12,477 nt of DNA from JBGPEQ01 sp050180895 (GCA_050180895.1 JBFXDS010000026.1:1-12477), one strand, 5' to 3'. Positions 1 through 7,005 are shown, numbered from the stretch's first letter. Notes: a model not told the origin generated them from the sequence alone. Translations and numbers: made by a program.

Positions 1-102
1 TGGACTGGCTACTATGGAAAGCCAGGGCCCGAAGTCATGCGCCATGGTCTCGATCGCTTCCATGCCATCAAACTCGGCGCTCAGGTGGCCAAAGATGTGT
101 GA
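1..102 (+). CDS. Possible C-terminal fragment of a protein cut by the window edge
   Basis: Frame 1 is open from the first base to a TGA at 100-102 and would encode 33 residues ending in GLDRFHAIKLGAQVAKDV. I do not recognise the family. The composition looks protein-like, but only about 20 of 33 third positions are G or C, lower than in neighbouring genes. The opposite strand is also open here (a reading containing MEAIETMAHDFGPW) with slightly higher third-position GC, so the coding strand is not certain. No ribosome-binding site or start can be judged. If real, the gene runs in the same direction as the dioxygenase pseudogene 160 bases downstream. It could also be the end of a mobile-element gene. 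Confidence 0.33.
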   Translation, partial: WTGYYGKPGPEVMRHGLDRFHAIKLGAQVAKDV

Positions 103-264
103 ATCCGATAGCGGCGAAAGCCGGGGTGACAACGGAGAGCAAGTCCCTTGGGGTTGGTTTCACGGCCTCGCAGGTCGACGCAGTTGGTGGGAGCTTTGTG
201 GTGAGTCCTTCTTTGGCCGCCGCCGCATTTGCCCGCCGTGCCCGTGCATGGGTATTGTGCGGCC

Positions 265-612
265 ATGCCCGATCCTGCAGGCATAGGCGGCTACCACGCG
301 CACGTTTACTACGCGCCCGAGACCCGCGCGGTCGCCTAGTCGCTGCGCGCCGCGCTCGGCGCCGGCTTCGCGGTGCAGCTCGGCCGCTGGCACGACCGGC
401 CGGTCGGCCCGCACCCGACCGCCATGTACCAGGTCGCCTTCGCGGTCGAGGAATTTCCCCGCCTCGTCCCCTGGCTCATGCTCAACCGCCGGGATCTCAG
501 CGTCCTCGTCCACCCGCTGACCGGCGACGATGTCGCCGACCATTCCGCCCACGCCCTCTGGCTCGGCCCGCCGCTGCCCCTGCGGCTGGAGGCGCTGCGC
601 GAAAACACCTGA
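265..612 (+). pseudogene. DOPA 4,5-dioxygenase-family gene with an in-frame amber stop
   Basis: Read through the stop, the frame from ATG 265 to TGA 610-612 gives about 115 residues, a normal length for the small DOPA 4,5-dioxygenase family (extradiol-type aromatic ring cleavage). Visible family motifs are the N-terminal GYHAHVYY, the central LGRWHDRPVGPHPTAMYQVAF and the C-terminal LVHP-TGDD...DHSAHALWLG. The conserved histidines are kept on both sides of the lesion. Codon 25 is TAG (337-339), located in the helix after ETRAVA, where a charged or polar residue would be expected. A single C-to-T or G-to-T change would explain it. The rest shows no frameshift and good codon use, so the lesion looks recent or could be a sequencing error. 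No strong ribosome-binding site precedes the ATG. Internal initiation at ATG 424 or a rarer start near 373 would lose the first histidine motif, so a functional short form is unlikely. Confidence 0.85.
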
Positions 613-636
613 CGTGCCGGCCCCTCCTGTTATGCT
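609..636 (+). promoter_or_regulatory. Possible sigma70-type promoter for the SnoaL-like gene
   Basis: CTGACG (609-614) and TATGCT (631-636) are separated by 16 bases and each match 4 of 6 consensus positions. They lie between the dioxygenase pseudogene and the SnoaL-like gene, and a start near 643 would give a 30-base leader. The -35 box overlaps the stop codon of the pseudogene. This is pattern matching only. Confidence 0.25.
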
Positions 637-672
637 GCCGCTCGGTATGAGCATGCTGCAGGGAGGACTCCA

Positions 673-1047
673 ATGTCCGACATCGGTCAGAGCCTGAAAC
701 GGCTGTGCGACGCCTTCAACGCGCACGATCTCGACCGCATCATGGATTTTTTCGCCGATGACTGCGTGTTGGAAATGCCCAGAGGAAGCCGGCCCTGGGG
801 GGCGCGGTTCGAAGGCAAGGAGAATGTGCGGACGGCCCTGGCTGGACGATTCGAAGGGCTCCCCGATGTCCACTACGGGAACGAGCAGCATTTCGTCGAC
901 GATGCGGCCGGCAGCGGCATATCGAAATGGACGCTGACCGGCACCCGTCGCGATGGACAGCGGGTAGAGGTGTGGGGTTGTGATTTCTACACGTTTCGGG
1001 ATGGGAAGGTGACGCGCAAGGATTCCTATTGGAAGATCGTGGAATAG
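673..1047 (+). CDS. SnoaL-like / nuclear transport factor 2 family protein
   Basis: A 124-residue single-domain protein of the NTF2-like (SnoaL) superfamily, an alpha+beta cone fold used by cyclases, isomerases and small-ligand binding proteins. The N-terminal helix (LKRLCDAFNAHDLDRIMDFF) followed by ADDCVLEMPRG, a middle EGKENVRTALAGRFEGLPDVHY and a C-terminal CDFYTFRDGKVTRKDSYWKIVE are characteristic. The aromatic and acidic residues that line the cone are present, but the substrate cannot be inferred. The ATG at 673 is well supported by GGGAGGA at 661-667, five bases upstream. The gene has no signal peptide and is probably cytoplasmic. It follows the broken dioxygenase by 60 bases on the same strand, so an original link to aromatic compound breakdown is possible but unproven. 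Annotation as an ester cyclase or steroid delta-isomerase-like protein would be equally acceptable. Confidence 0.88.
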   Translation: MSDIGQSLKRLCDAFNAHDLDRIMDFFADDCVLEMPRGSRPWGARFEGKENVRTALAGRFEGLPDVHYGNEQHFVDDAAGSGISKWTLTGTRRDGQRVEVWGCDFYTFRDGKVTRKDSYWKIVE

Positions 1048-1108
1048 GGTGGGTGGACACCTCTCCTTGCCGTCTACTATCCTCTTGAGAAAGAGAGGGA
1101 GGACGACT

Positions 1109-1168
1109 GTGCGGCGGCGCCGCGGCACGTCCTGCGCCGCCGTGCCGATGACGTTGTCGTGCTCATGA
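1109..1168 (+). CDS. Possible 19-residue leader ORF upstream of the AI-2E-type transporter
   Basis: GTG at 1109 is preceded by GGGAGGA (1097-1103) at a 5-base spacing, a better ribosome-binding site than either candidate start of the transporter gene has. The frame encodes 19 residues starting with MRRRRG and stops at TGA 1166-1168, 4 bases before one transporter start (1173) and 22 before the other (1191). It has no recognisable domain. A short stem, CTCTT/AAGAG with a GAGA loop (1082-1095), lies just before the ribosome-binding site. A role in translational coupling is inference. The purine-rich site may instead be a remnant of a longer leader. Confidence 0.27.
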   Translation: MRRRRGTSCAAVPMTLSCS

Positions 1169-1190
1169 CCCTGTGCCCGGGGGCGCTGAG

Positions 1191-2258
1191 GTGTCCGAGC
1201 TTCGCTCCGATCTCACCCGCGTGACGCTTGCGGTCCTCTTCATCGGGGGATTGATCGGCACGTCGTTGTGGATCCTTCGCCCGTTCCTGCCGGCCGTCGT
1301 CTGGGCGGCGATGCTGGTGATCGCGACCTGGCCGCTCATGCGCAAGGTGCAGGCGGGGCTGTGGAACAGCCGCGCCCTGGCTGTCGCGGCAATGACCGTC
1401 ATGCTCCTGCTCGTGTTCGTCGCGCCGCTCTGGCTGGCGATCGGCACGATCGTCGACAATGCCGGCCTCATCGTTCAGCGGGCGGAATCCCTTGCCGCCT
1501 CGGGCCTGCCGCCGCCGCCGACCTGGCTCGCGGATTTGCCCCTCGTCGGGACGAGGGCCGCGAGCGCCTGGCAGGAGGCAGGCGATGCCGGCGTTCGCGA
1601 GCTCCTGCAGAAGGCGTTGCCCTATGCCGGCACGATAACGCAATGGTTCGTGGCGGCGGTCGGCAGCTTCGGCATGGTCCTCGTCCAGTTCCTGCTCACG
1701 GTTGCCGTCGCCGCGATCATGTATGCGAAGGGCGAACGCGTGGCGGCGACCGTCATCCGCTTCGGGGTGCGTCTGGCCGGCGCGCGCGGCGAGCAGGCCG
1801 TGCTCCTGGCCGGTCAGGCCATCCGCGGGGTTGCGCTTGGCGTGGTCGTCACCGCGCTCGTGCAGTCGGCCGTCGGCGGCATCGGCCTGGCGGTCGCCGG
1901 CGTCCCCTTCGCGTCGGTTCTCTCGGCCGTCATGTTCATGCTATGCATCGCCCAGATCGGGCCTGCTCTGGTGCTGGTGCCGGCCGTCGTCTGGATGTTC
2001 GCCGTGGGCGATCCCGGTTGGGCCGTCTTTCTTTTGATCTGCACGATTCTGGCCGTCGGCCTGGACAATATCCTCCGCCCCGTCCTGATCCGCAGGGGCG
2101 CCGATCTGCCGCTGCTCCTCATCCTGGCCGGCGTCATCGGCGGGCTGATCGCGTTCGGGCTGATCGGCATCTTCCTCGGTCCCGTGATCCTCGCGGTCGG
2201 CTATACGCTCCTCGACGCCTGGATGGCGGAGGGCGACGCAGGACCCTCGGCCGCCTGA
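1191..2258 (+). CDS. AI-2E family (YdiK/UPF0118-type) membrane transporter
   Basis: A polytopic inner-membrane protein of the AI-2E transporter family, about 355 residues from GTG 1191, matching the family length of 340-370. Hydrophobic segments occur near residues 10-50 (LAVLFIGGLIGTSLWIL, FLPAVVWAAMLVIATWPL), 60-85 (LAVAAMTVMLLLVFVAPLWLAI), 150-180, and in a dense block from about 205 to the end. The IATWPLM motif after the second segment and the C-terminal glycine-rich GLIGIFLGPVILAVGY are family hallmarks. Members export small molecules or exchange ions (autoinducer-2 for TqsA, Na+/H+ exchange in others); the substrate here is unknown. GTG 1191 is preferred to GTG 1173 because it places about 15 residues before the first membrane segment, as in E. 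coli YdiK. Neither start has a strong ribosome-binding site. It converges with the importer operon, 100 bases away. Confidence 0.85.
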   Translation: MSELRSDLTRVTLAVLFIGGLIGTSLWILRPFLPAVVWAAMLVIATWPLMRKVQAGLWNSRALAVAAMTVMLLLVFVAPLWLAIGTIVDNAGLIVQRAESLAASGLPPPPTWLADLPLVGTRAASAWQEAGDAGVRELLQKALPYAGTITQWFVAAVGSFGMVLVQFLLTVAVAAIMYAKGERVAATVIRFGVRLAGARGEQAVLLAGQAIRGVALGVVVTALVQSAVGGIGLAVAGVPFASVLSAVMFMLCIAQIGPALVLVPAVVWMFAVGDPGWAVFLLICTILAVGLDNILRPVLIRRGADLPLLLILAGVIGGLIAFGLIGIFLGPVILAVGYTLLDAWMAEGDAGPSAA

Positions 2259-2264
2259 AGGAAC

Positions 2265-2371
2265 GGCGGCGGCGTCCGACCCCGAAGCCGCCATGGTCGG
2301 CGGCCAAGGCGCGCATGGGATGGCGGTTTGCAGGCGAGCCGGTTCCGGACGCGGCCGGTTATCTCCGGCCG
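2265..2371. terminator. Convergent intergenic region with two GC hairpins
   Basis: Between the converging transporter and PotC-like genes there are two stems. GGCGGC (2268-2273) pairs with GCCGCC (2287-2292) over a 13-base loop. CGGCCGG (2352-2358) pairs with CCGGCCG (2365-2371) over a 6-base loop and overlaps the TAA stop of the PotC-like gene. Neither is followed by a T-run on either strand, so intrinsic termination is only a possibility. Confidence 0.28.
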
Positions 2372-3201
2372 TCCTCGCGCAGCAGGCGCACCGACAGCAG
2401 GATGAGCACGAGCGAGGCGACGACGATGATGCTGCCGATCGCGTTGATTTCCGGCGTGATGCCGCGGCGCAGGGTCGAATAGATGTACATGGGCAGCGTA
2501 TTGTCGCGGCCGGTGAGAAAGAAGGTCACGGGGATCTCGTCGAAGGAGAGGGTGAAGGCCAGCAGGGCGCTGCCGATGACCGCCGAGCGGATGTTGGGCA
2601 GCGTGACGTGCAGAAAGGTCTGCCACGGCCGCGCGCCGAGATCGTCGGAGGCCTCCTCGAGCCGGCGGTCGAAGCGCTGGAGCCGGGCGTAGACCTGGGT
2701 GAGCACGATCGCCATGAGCGCCGTGCCGTGGCCGAGAATGACCGTGTTGAGGCTCAGGTTGAAGCCCAGCATGCGGAACAGGTTGAGCATCGAGATGCCG
2801 GTGATGATGCCGGGCAGCGTCAGAGGCAGCACGACGATGCGGCGGAACGCCGCCTTGCCCGGGAAGCGCGCCCGGTCCAAGGCGAAGGCCGCCGGCACGC
2901 CGATGAGCAGGGTCAGGCCGGTGGCGAGGCTCGCCACGTAGAAGGAGTTGCCGATCGCGGCGAGCATGTCGCGGTTGGCCAGCAGCTGCTCGTACCAGCG
3001 CAGCGTGAAGTTGCGCAGCGGCAGCGTGGTCACCGTGTTGTCGTTGAAGCTGAAGACGATCAGCACCACCACCGGCAGATAGAGGAAGAGCAGGACGAGC
3101 CCGGCGAAGGCGCCGAGCGCGACTGCCGCCTTGTCGCGTCGCCGGCGCCGGCGCGGGATCGCCGTTGCGGGCTCCGCCGCGGGTATGGCGACCGCGGTCA
3201 T
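2359..3201 (-). CDS. PotC-like ABC transporter permease
   Basis: Inner-membrane permease subunit of a spermidine/putrescine-type (PotABCD) importer, 280 residues, the normal length for PotC. After an arginine-rich cytoplasmic N-terminus there are about six membrane segments, starting with GAFAGLVLLFLYLPVVVLIVFSFND. The EAA loop that docks on the ATPase is clear: EEASDDLGARPWQTFLHVTLPNI, around residues 182-204. LSFDEIPVTFFLTGRDNTLPMYIYS is typical of PotC and separates it from PotB. The ATG start lies 4 bases after the stop of the PotB-like gene, which implies translational coupling; a recognisable ribosome-binding site is weak. It is the last gene of the operon. The ligand could be a polyamine or another small cationic or amino-acid-derived compound. 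Confidence 0.93.
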   Translation of the reverse strand: MTAVAIPAAEPATAIPRRRRRRDKAAVALGAFAGLVLLFLYLPVVVLIVFSFNDNTVTTLPLRNFTLRWYEQLLANRDMLAAIGNSFYVASLATGLTLLIGVPAAFALDRARFPGKAAFRRIVVLPLTLPGIITGISMLNLFRMLGFNLSLNTVILGHGTALMAIVLTQVYARLQRFDRRLEEASDDLGARPWQTFLHVTLPNIRSAVIGSALLAFTLSFDEIPVTFFLTGRDNTLPMYIYSTLRRGITPEINAIGSIIVVASLVLILLSVRLLREDGRR

Positions 3202-3205
3202 CGTC

Positions 3206-4075
3206 TCAGGCCAGGTCCAGGCGGCCGGCGCGCTCGAACCGGTCGCTGAGCGAGATGATGGCGATGACGATGGCCAGCATCACGATCGACAGCGCCGCGC
3301 CCAGCGGCCAGTTGAAGGCGATGCCGAACTGCGCCTGGACGGTGTTGGCCACCATGGTTCCGGTCGGCCCGCCGACCAGGAACGGCGCGATGAAGTCGCC
3401 GAAGGTGAGGCAGAAGGTGAAGGTCACGCCGGCCAGCACGCCCGGCACCGAGAGGGGCAGGGTGATGCGCAGGAAGGTGCGCGCCGGCCCGACGCCGAGG
3501 TCGCCGGACGCCTCGATCAGGCTGCGCGGGATCTTCTCGAGCGCCGTGTAGATCGGCATCACCATGAAGGGAATGAAGATGTAGGTGAGGGTGAGCACCA
3601 TCGAGAACTGGTTGTAGAGGAAGAGCGGGGTCGGCTCCGAAAGGATGCCCGTCCACACCAGGAAGGAGTTGAGCACGCCCTCGCTGCCGAGGATCGTCTT
3701 CCACGTGTAGGCGCGCAGCAGGTAGGAGACCCACAAGGGCACGATCACCGCCATGTAAAGAAACAGGCGGAGCCGCGCGGAGCGGACCTTGAAGACCAGA
3801 AAGTAGGCCAGGGGATAGGCGAGGGCCAATGCGGCCGCCGACACCATCAGCGCGATCTTGAGCGTGCGCAGGAGGACTTGGCTGTACTGGCGGTCCAGGA
3901 GCAGGGCGAGATAGTTGCCGAGGTTGAGGTCGGGCACGAACGCCAGCGACTCTTTGCGGTAGAGGCTGTAGGCGAACATGATCGCATAGGGCACGATCAT
4001 GAAGACGAGCGTCCAGGCGAGCGGCGGCGCGAGCACCGCCAATGTGCCGAGACGGCGGCGGGTTGCCAGCCTCAT
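3206..4075 (-). CDS. PotB-like ABC transporter permease
   Basis: First permease of the importer, 289 residues. The N-terminal MRLATRRRLGTLAVLAPPLAWTL leads into a first membrane segment with the PotB/PotH-type IVPYAIMFAYSLY. About six segments follow, including LALAYPLAYFLVFKV and FLYMAVIVPLWVSYLLRAYTW. The EAA loop is EASGDLGVGPARTFLRITLPLSVPGV, and TFCLTFGDFIAPFLVGGPTGTMVAN is the usual PotB/PotH signature. The ATG at 4073-4075 overlaps the TGA of the ATPase gene as ATGA, and no independent ribosome-binding site is seen, so coupled translation is likely. It should pair with the PotC-like subunit to form the heterodimeric channel. Longer open frame upstream overlaps the ATPase gene and is not coding. 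Confidence 0.93.
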   Translation of the reverse strand: MRLATRRRLGTLAVLAPPLAWTLVFMIVPYAIMFAYSLYRKESLAFVPDLNLGNYLALLLDRQYSQVLLRTLKIALMVSAAALALAYPLAYFLVFKVRSARLRLFLYMAVIVPLWVSYLLRAYTWKTILGSEGVLNSFLVWTGILSEPTPLFLYNQFSMVLTLTYIFIPFMVMPIYTALEKIPRSLIEASGDLGVGPARTFLRITLPLSVPGVLAGVTFTFCLTFGDFIAPFLVGGPTGTMVANTVQAQFGIAFNWPLGAALSIVMLAIVIAIISLSDRFERAGRLDLA

Positions 4076-5172
4076 GCCGGCCGTTCCGCCGGGAAGACGA
4101 TGACGTTGGCCGGATCGACGCTCAGCGCGAGCACGGCGCCGGCCGACGGCGGACGGACCTGTTCGAGCGTCGAGCGCAGCGGCAGGTCGACGATGAAGGG
4201 CGCGCCGTCGCGCACGTCCAGCTTGAGCCGCAGCGCGTTGCCCTGGAACAGCGTCTCGACGACCGTGCCCGTGAAGCCGCCGCCGTCGCTCCGCCCCTCG
4301 TCCAGCAGCACCTTCTCCGGCCGGATCGCCAGCAGCACCGCCGTCCCCGGAGCGTAGCTGCGCGCCGGGCGCGCATGGATCCGCGCATCCCCGACGGCCG
4401 CCACCAGCACGTCGCCCTCCGCGCCGACGACCGTCGCGGGCAGGAGGTTGGCGGTGCCGATGAAATCCGCCACGTAGGGGCTGGCCGGGCGCTCGTAGAG
4501 CTCGCTGGGGGTGCCGCTCTGCACGATGCGCCCCCGGTCCACGACCATGACCCGGTCGGACATGGCCAGCGCCTCCTTCTGGTCGTGCGTGACGAGGATG
4601 AAGGTGATGCGCAGCTTCTGATGCAGATGGCGCAGCTCGACCTGCATCGCCTCGCGCAGCTTGACGTCGAGCGCCGACAGCGGCTCGTCGAGCAGCAGCA
4701 CCTTCGGGCGGCGGATGATGGCACGGGCGAGGGCGACGCGCTGGCGCTGCCCGCCGGAGAGCTGCGCCGGGGTCGCGTTGGCCTTGCCGAGGAGGTCGAC
4801 GGTGGCGAGCGCGTCCTGCACGCGGCGGGCGACGTCGGCGCGCGCCACGCCGGCGATGCGCAGCCCGTAGCCCACGTTCTCGGCGACGTTCATGTGCGGG
4901 AACAGCGCATAGTCCTGGAAGACCGTATTGACCTGGCGCCGGTAGGGCGGGTCGTCGGTCACGTCGCGTCCGCCGAGGAGAATGCGTCCGGCATCCGGCG
5001 ACTCGAAGCCGGCAATGAGCCGGAGCATCGTCGTCTTGCCGCAGCCGGAGGGTCCGAGCAGCGTGACGAACTCGCCCTCGGCCAGCGCGAACGAGACGTC
5101 GTCGACGGCCGTTATGCCGCCGGCGAACACCTTGGTCAGGCGCTCGACCTCGAGGACCGTCACGGCCGCCAT
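4072..5172 (-). CDS. PotA-like ABC transporter ATP-binding protein
   Basis: ATPase of the importer, 366 residues with the two-part architecture of PotA/UgpC-type subunits. Nucleotide-binding residues are all present: Walker A GPSGCGKTT (40-48), Q-loop Gln86 in VFQDYALFPHM, signature LSGGQ (138-142), Walker B VLLLDE (158-163), D-loop SALD and switch His196 in VTHDQ. The C-terminal third, after about residue 240, is a TOBE-type regulatory domain with AIRPEKVLL and GTVVETLFQGNALRLKL. The start ATG at 5172 is preceded by GGAGG at a 10-base spacing; that site can be folded into a small stem (see the hairpin entry). The gene overlaps the PotB-like gene by four bases. Expected to be a cytoplasmic dimer powering import. 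Confidence 0.95.
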   Translation of the reverse strand: MAAVTVLEVERLTKVFAGGITAVDDVSFALAEGEFVTLLGPSGCGKTTMLRLIAGFESPDAGRILLGGRDVTDDPPYRRQVNTVFQDYALFPHMNVAENVGYGLRIAGVARADVARRVQDALATVDLLGKANATPAQLSGGQRQRVALARAIIRRPKVLLLDEPLSALDVKLREAMQVELRHLHQKLRITFILVTHDQKEALAMSDRVMVVDRGRIVQSGTPSELYERPASPYVADFIGTANLLPATVVGAEGDVLVAAVGDARIHARPARSYAPGTAVLLAIRPEKVLLDEGRSDGGGFTGTVVETLFQGNALRLKLDVRDGAPFIVDLPLRSTLEQVRPPSAGAVLALSVDPANVIVFPAERPA

Positions 5173-5186
5173 CGCCCGGCGGCCTC

Positions 5187-5213
5187 CGCCGCGCGCGGAT
5201 CCGGCGCGCGGCG
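5187..5213 (-). promoter_or_regulatory. 10-bp GC hairpin between binding-protein and ATPase genes
   Basis: CGCCGCGCGC (5187-5196) and GCGCGCGGCG (5204-5213) are perfect inverted arms around a 7-base loop, in the 54-base gap of the operon. There is no T-run, so it is not a standard terminator. Stable hairpins at this place are known in other importer operons (for example after malE) to protect the upstream mRNA and give extra binding protein. An alternative stem, GGCGG (5178-5182) with CCGCC (5186-5190), would cover the ATPase ribosome-binding site and shares bases with the large hairpin, so the two folds exclude each other. Confidence 0.5.
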
Positions 5214-5226
5214 AAGGCGCTGAAGG

Positions 5227-6276
5227 CTATTCCGCCGCTTTGACGGCATTCCAGGTGTTCGTGTAGATGTCGAGCCGCGCGGGCGCTTCCCACATCACCA
5301 GGCTATCGACGTAGCCGATGTCGTCCTGGTGCTTAGCCGTATATTCTTCGGCCGACATGCATTCCTTCGCCGCGACCGGATTGGCGGCGGAATAGCCGGT
5401 CACGCTGGACACGCCGCATTGGCCGCGCGGCGACAGCATGAAGTTGATGTACTTGTAGGCGCAGTCGGCGTTGGGCGTGCCTTTGACGATCTGCCAGTTG
5501 TCGACCCAGCCGTCGGCCTTTTCCTTGGGCAGGAACTCCTTCACCGGGATGCCCTGTTTCTGCAGTTCGGCCACCTGGAAGCCGCCCCAGGTGTTCGAGA
5601 TCCATACCTCGCCGGAGGCATAGAGATTCACGAGCTCGCCGGCCGTGGTCCAGTATTTGCGCAGCAGCGGCTTCTGTTCGACGAGCTTGTTCTTCACGGC
5701 TTCGAGCTGCTCGTCGCTGAGGTCGTAGACATTGCCGTAGCCGAGCAGGCGCGCGGTGTTGTAGAGCCCGCTCTTGTCGTCCCACAGGGCGATGCGGCCC
5801 TTGTACTTCTCGTCCCACAGCGCGGCGTAGGAATCGGGCGCCTCGCTGATCTTGTCGGTGCGGTACATCAGCGGGATCGATCCCCAGGTGAGCGGCACGC
5901 CCCAGACCTTGCCGTCGACGTTGATCGCCTTGGCAGTGCGGAACAGGGGATAGATCTCGTCGAAGCGCTCGACGCGCGAGACATCGATCGGCTCCACCAG
6001 GCCGGCGGCCACGAGCACGCCGGCGGCGTCGGCCGAGACCGAGACGAGATCATAGACGCCGCCGCCGGCGGCGAGCTTGGGCGCAAAGTCGTCGTTCGAG
6101 CCGACATAGGTGGCCGTGACCTTGCAGTCGCTCTCCGTCTCGAAATCGGCGACGAAGCTCTGATCGGCGTAGCCTTCCCAGCCGAGGAAGCTCAACTCGC
6201 CGGCCGCGACGGTCGTCGAGGCCCCGGCGATCGCGATCATCGATGCACATATCCATCCCGCGGCTCGTGTTTTCAT
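5227..6276 (-). CDS. PotD-like periplasmic substrate-binding protein
   Basis: Extracytoplasmic solute-binding protein of the spermidine/putrescine-type importer, 349 residues. The N-terminus has a Sec signal peptide (MKTR, then a hydrophobic stretch to about residue 20, with probable cleavage after A25 in TTVAA-GE). The mature part starts with LSFLGWEGYAD, typical of the family, followed by the hinge motifs VYDLVSVSAD, KVWGVPLTWGSIPLMYRTD and GEVWISNTWGGFQVAELQKQG. WVDNWQIVKG and SPRGQCGVSSVTGYSAANP occur in the C-terminal lobe. At least four cysteines (SDCK, ADCAY, GQCG, KECM) could form disulfides. The start ATG 6274-6276 is chosen for AGGAGGAG at a 5-base spacing; an in-frame extension to 6498 runs into the regulator and is not coding. 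The specific ligand cannot be read from sequence. Confidence 0.93.
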   Translation of the reverse strand: MKTRAAGWICASMIAIAGASTTVAAGELSFLGWEGYADQSFVADFETESDCKVTATYVGSNDDFAPKLAAGGGVYDLVSVSADAAGVLVAAGLVEPIDVSRVERFDEIYPLFRTAKAINVDGKVWGVPLTWGSIPLMYRTDKISEAPDSYAALWDEKYKGRIALWDDKSGLYNTARLLGYGNVYDLSDEQLEAVKNKLVEQKPLLRKYWTTAGELVNLYASGEVWISNTWGGFQVAELQKQGIPVKEFLPKEKADGWVDNWQIVKGTPNADCAYKYINFMLSPRGQCGVSSVTGYSAANPVAAKECMSAEEYTAKHQDDIGYVDSLVMWEAPARLDIYTNTWNAVKAAE

Positions 6277-6316
6277 CGTCTCCTCCTGCGTTGACGTTTC
6301 AGATGATACCGCCCCG

Positions 6317-6943
6317 TCAATAGCTCGGCGGGGTGATGGCCCAGACCACGACGGTCTCCGCTTTTCCCGGATTGCCGTAACGGTGGGGAAGGTTGCTGGC
6401 GAAGGTGAAGCTGTCTCCCTGCGACAGCATGAAATGCTTGTCGCCGATCCACAGTTCGAGCCGGCCGGCCAGGACGAGGCCGCCTTCCTCGCCGTCATGC
6501 GTGTATGGCTGCGCGCCGCTCATCGAGCCCGGCGGCAGGCGGCTCAGCAGCAGCTCGAGCCGGCCGTCCAGGTTGGGCGACAGCAGTTCGTCGACGGCGC
6601 CGGCCTCGAACGCCACCTTGCGTCGACGCGCGGCGCGGACGACGAAGTCGCGTTCGCTGTCCGGCCCGGTGTGGCCGTCGGCGAAGAAGAAGCTGATGTT
6701 GACGCCGAGCGCGCGGCTGATCTCGTAGAGGGCGACGACCGAGGGGCTGGAGAGGCTGCGCTCGACTTGACTGACATAGCTCACCGACATGCCGGTGCGG
6801 CGAGCGAGCGCCGCCAGCGTCATGCGGCGCGCCTTGCGCAGCTCTCGGATACGCATGCCGAGCGCGCGGAGCAGCGCGCCGCCCGATGCAACCTCCGCAG
6901 GACGCCCGATCGGCTCCCGCCGGCGTGCCGCAACCCCCGTCAT
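6317..6943 (-). CDS. XRE-family transcriptional regulator with C-terminal cupin
   Basis: A 208-residue PuuR-like regulator. A helix-turn-helix spans about residues 30-85 (MRIRELRKARRMTLAALARR, then SVSYVSQVERSLSSPSVVALYEISRALGV). A cupin effector domain spans about 125-205, with YTHDGEEGGLVLAGRLELWIG (His149, Glu152/153) and GDSFTFASNLPHRYGN (His187), so metal or ligand binding is plausible. Such proteins commonly repress polyamine or amino-acid uptake and catabolism genes and release DNA on binding the substrate. The gene lies 40 bases upstream of the binding-protein gene on the same strand, consistent with local control and one transcript. ATG 6943 has only a weak AGGG (6948-6951); an internal ATG at residue 30, just before the helix-turn-helix, is an alternative start. 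Confidence 0.92.
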   Translation of the reverse strand: MTGVAARRREPIGRPAEVASGGALLRALGMRIRELRKARRMTLAALARRTGMSVSYVSQVERSLSSPSVVALYEISRALGVNISFFFADGHTGPDSERDFVVRAARRRKVAFEAGAVDELLSPNLDGRLELLLSRLPPGSMSGAQPYTHDGEEGGLVLAGRLELWIGDKHFMLSQGDSFTFASNLPHRYGNPGKAETVVVWAITPPSY

Positions 6944-6969
6944 TCGACCCTGTCCAGGATTTTCTTATT

Positions 6970-6996
6970 CGTGAAATATTAGCCCGCTGTTTCACG
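6970..6996. promoter_or_regulatory. Candidate operator of the XRE-cupin regulator
   Basis: CGTGAAA (6970-6976) and TTTCACG (6990-6996) form a perfect 7-bp inverted repeat separated by 13 bases, 26 bases upstream of the regulator start. The 20-base centre-to-centre spacing, about two helical turns, suits a dimeric helix-turn-helix protein. It overlaps the predicted -10 element, so binding should repress the operon. Autoregulation is inference. Confidence 0.5.
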
Positions 6997-7005
6997 ACCG
7001 TGCAA
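6976..7005 (-). promoter_or_regulatory. Putative promoter of regulator-importer operon
   Basis: On the minus strand, TTGCAC (7000-7005) and TAATAT (6976-6981) are spaced by 18 bases. The -10 box matches 4 of 6 positions and the -35 box 3 of 6. The predicted start, near 6969, leaves a leader of about 25 bases. This is the most AT-rich patch between the SDR remnant and the regulator. Confidence 0.4.

Noticed and set aside
160..1128. 322-codon minus-strand open frame over the dioxygenase and SnoaL-like genes
   Set aside because: It mirrors two recognisable + strand families and has no recognisable domain of its own.
3131..4357. 408-codon + strand open frame across the permease genes
   Set aside because: It is antisense to the PotB-like and PotC-like genes, rich in Arg, Asp, Glu and His with no domain, as expected for a shadow of GC-rich coding sequence.
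6277..6498. Longer binding-protein start at 6498
   Set aside because: It overlaps the regulator's coding sequence and would bury the signal peptide; ATG 6276 has AGGAGGAG at a 5-base spacing.
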